Assembly (NCBI GenBank): GCA_934373375.1 | Contig: CAKROP010000135.1 | Coordinates: forward strand, 1 to 6,137 | Origin: an uncultured Anaerosacchariphilus sp. | GTDB taxonomy: Bacteria > Bacillota > Clostridia > Lachnospirales > Lachnospiraceae | Direction of reading: 5' to 3' | DNA length: 6,137 bases | In this document: positions 5,950 to 6,137 of the stretch, piece by piece | How positions within the stretch are numbered: position 1 is the first letter of the stretch | How the letters are laid out: each line of letters begins with the position of its first letter | Position numbers and translations under genes: made by a program | The notes under the pieces: generated by a model | The model's input: only the letters and a program-made list of their open reading frames with translations | Database searches by the model: none | Told to the model about the DNA's origin: nothing

Positions 5950-6137
5950 CTATGCTTTTATCGCATTGATTTTCTCTATTGCTGCATCTATCTTATCTTT
6001 TCCCTCGATGACGGAGAACTTAAGAACGTTGGTCTCCTTCTCAAAGGGTTCCAGATAATGTACGGTATTATTTTCAATATGATGAAGCTTTCCGTATACG
6101 CTGGAATTGGACGGCTCCAGACCCAGGACATAATCTC
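5950..6137 (-). CDS. DUF4432 / aldose 1-epimerase-like protein, C-terminal 61 residues (5' end cut by window edge)
   Basis: An open frame enters from the right edge and stops at TAG (5950-5952); the first complete codon reads Asp. The start lies beyond 6137. The visible part contains LGLEPSNSSVYG, which matches the late conserved Glu-Pro motif of DUF4432 proteins (E. coli YphB relatives in the galactose-mutarotase-like fold). Then HYLEPFEKETNVLKFSV corresponds to the closing beta strands of that fold, where 'L.P.E' followed by a hydrophobic strand is usual. The tail is a charged helix-like stretch ending IKA. Related proteins are thought to act on the anomeric carbon of sugars or sugar derivatives, but DUF4432 members are poorly characterised, so function here is only suggested. 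The stop is 14 bases before the isomerase start, with the isomerase ribosome binding site filling the gap, so the two genes share a transcript. The family call rests on a short C-terminal fragment. Confidence 0.68.
   Translation of the reverse strand, partial: DYVLGLEPSNSSVYGKLHHIENNTVHYLEPFEKETNVLKFSVIEGKDKIDAAIEKINAIKA

Overview
The window looks like part of one sugar uptake and catabolism operon from a Gram-positive anaerobe, most likely a Clostridia/Lachnospiraceae-type Firmicute. The grounds are a solute-binding lipoprotein with a Lys-rich signal peptide and an LAAC lipobox, strong AGGAGG-type ribosome binding sites, tight gene packing and intermediate base composition. The taxonomic call is inference, since there is no rRNA or marker gene here. 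All seven genes lie on the minus strand, so transcription runs from high to low coordinates. Both end genes are cut by the window edges. No transcriptional regulator and no convincing operon promoter is visible; both probably lie beyond position 6137.

In transcription order: (1) the C-terminal end of a DUF4432 / aldose 1-epimerase-like protein (5950-6137); (2) a D-lyxose/D-mannose isomerase-family cupin enzyme (5255-5935); (3) an RbsB-like sugar-binding lipoprotein (4104-5156, with the start moved to the second ATG on ribosome-binding-site grounds); (4) an RbsA/MglA-like double ATPase (2505-4007); (5) an RbsC-like permease (1456-2442); (6) a ROK-family sugar kinase (485-1453); (7) the N-terminal half of a class II ketose-phosphate aldolase (1-454).

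The genes make a coherent scheme. The binding protein, ATPase and permease form a complete CUT2-type ABC importer. The epimerase-like protein may interconvert anomers. The isomerase turns an aldose (lyxose/mannose configuration at C2-C3 is the family norm) into a ketose. The kinase phosphorylates a sugar, and the aldolase would split a ketose phosphate into trioses or into DHAP plus a short aldehyde. The real substrate cannot be read from the sequence.

Two intercistronic structures flank the binding-protein gene. One is a terminator-like 11-bp hairpin with a U tract just after it (4034-4067), expected to lower ATPase/permease expression relative to the binding protein. The other is a bulged 8+5 bp hairpin just before it (5193-5230) that contains a 12-bp perfect palindrome. 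A short direct repeat lies between the ATPase and permease genes (2458-2485). No mobile element, CRISPR array, tRNA or rRNA was seen, and no gene-free stretch exceeds about 100 bases.
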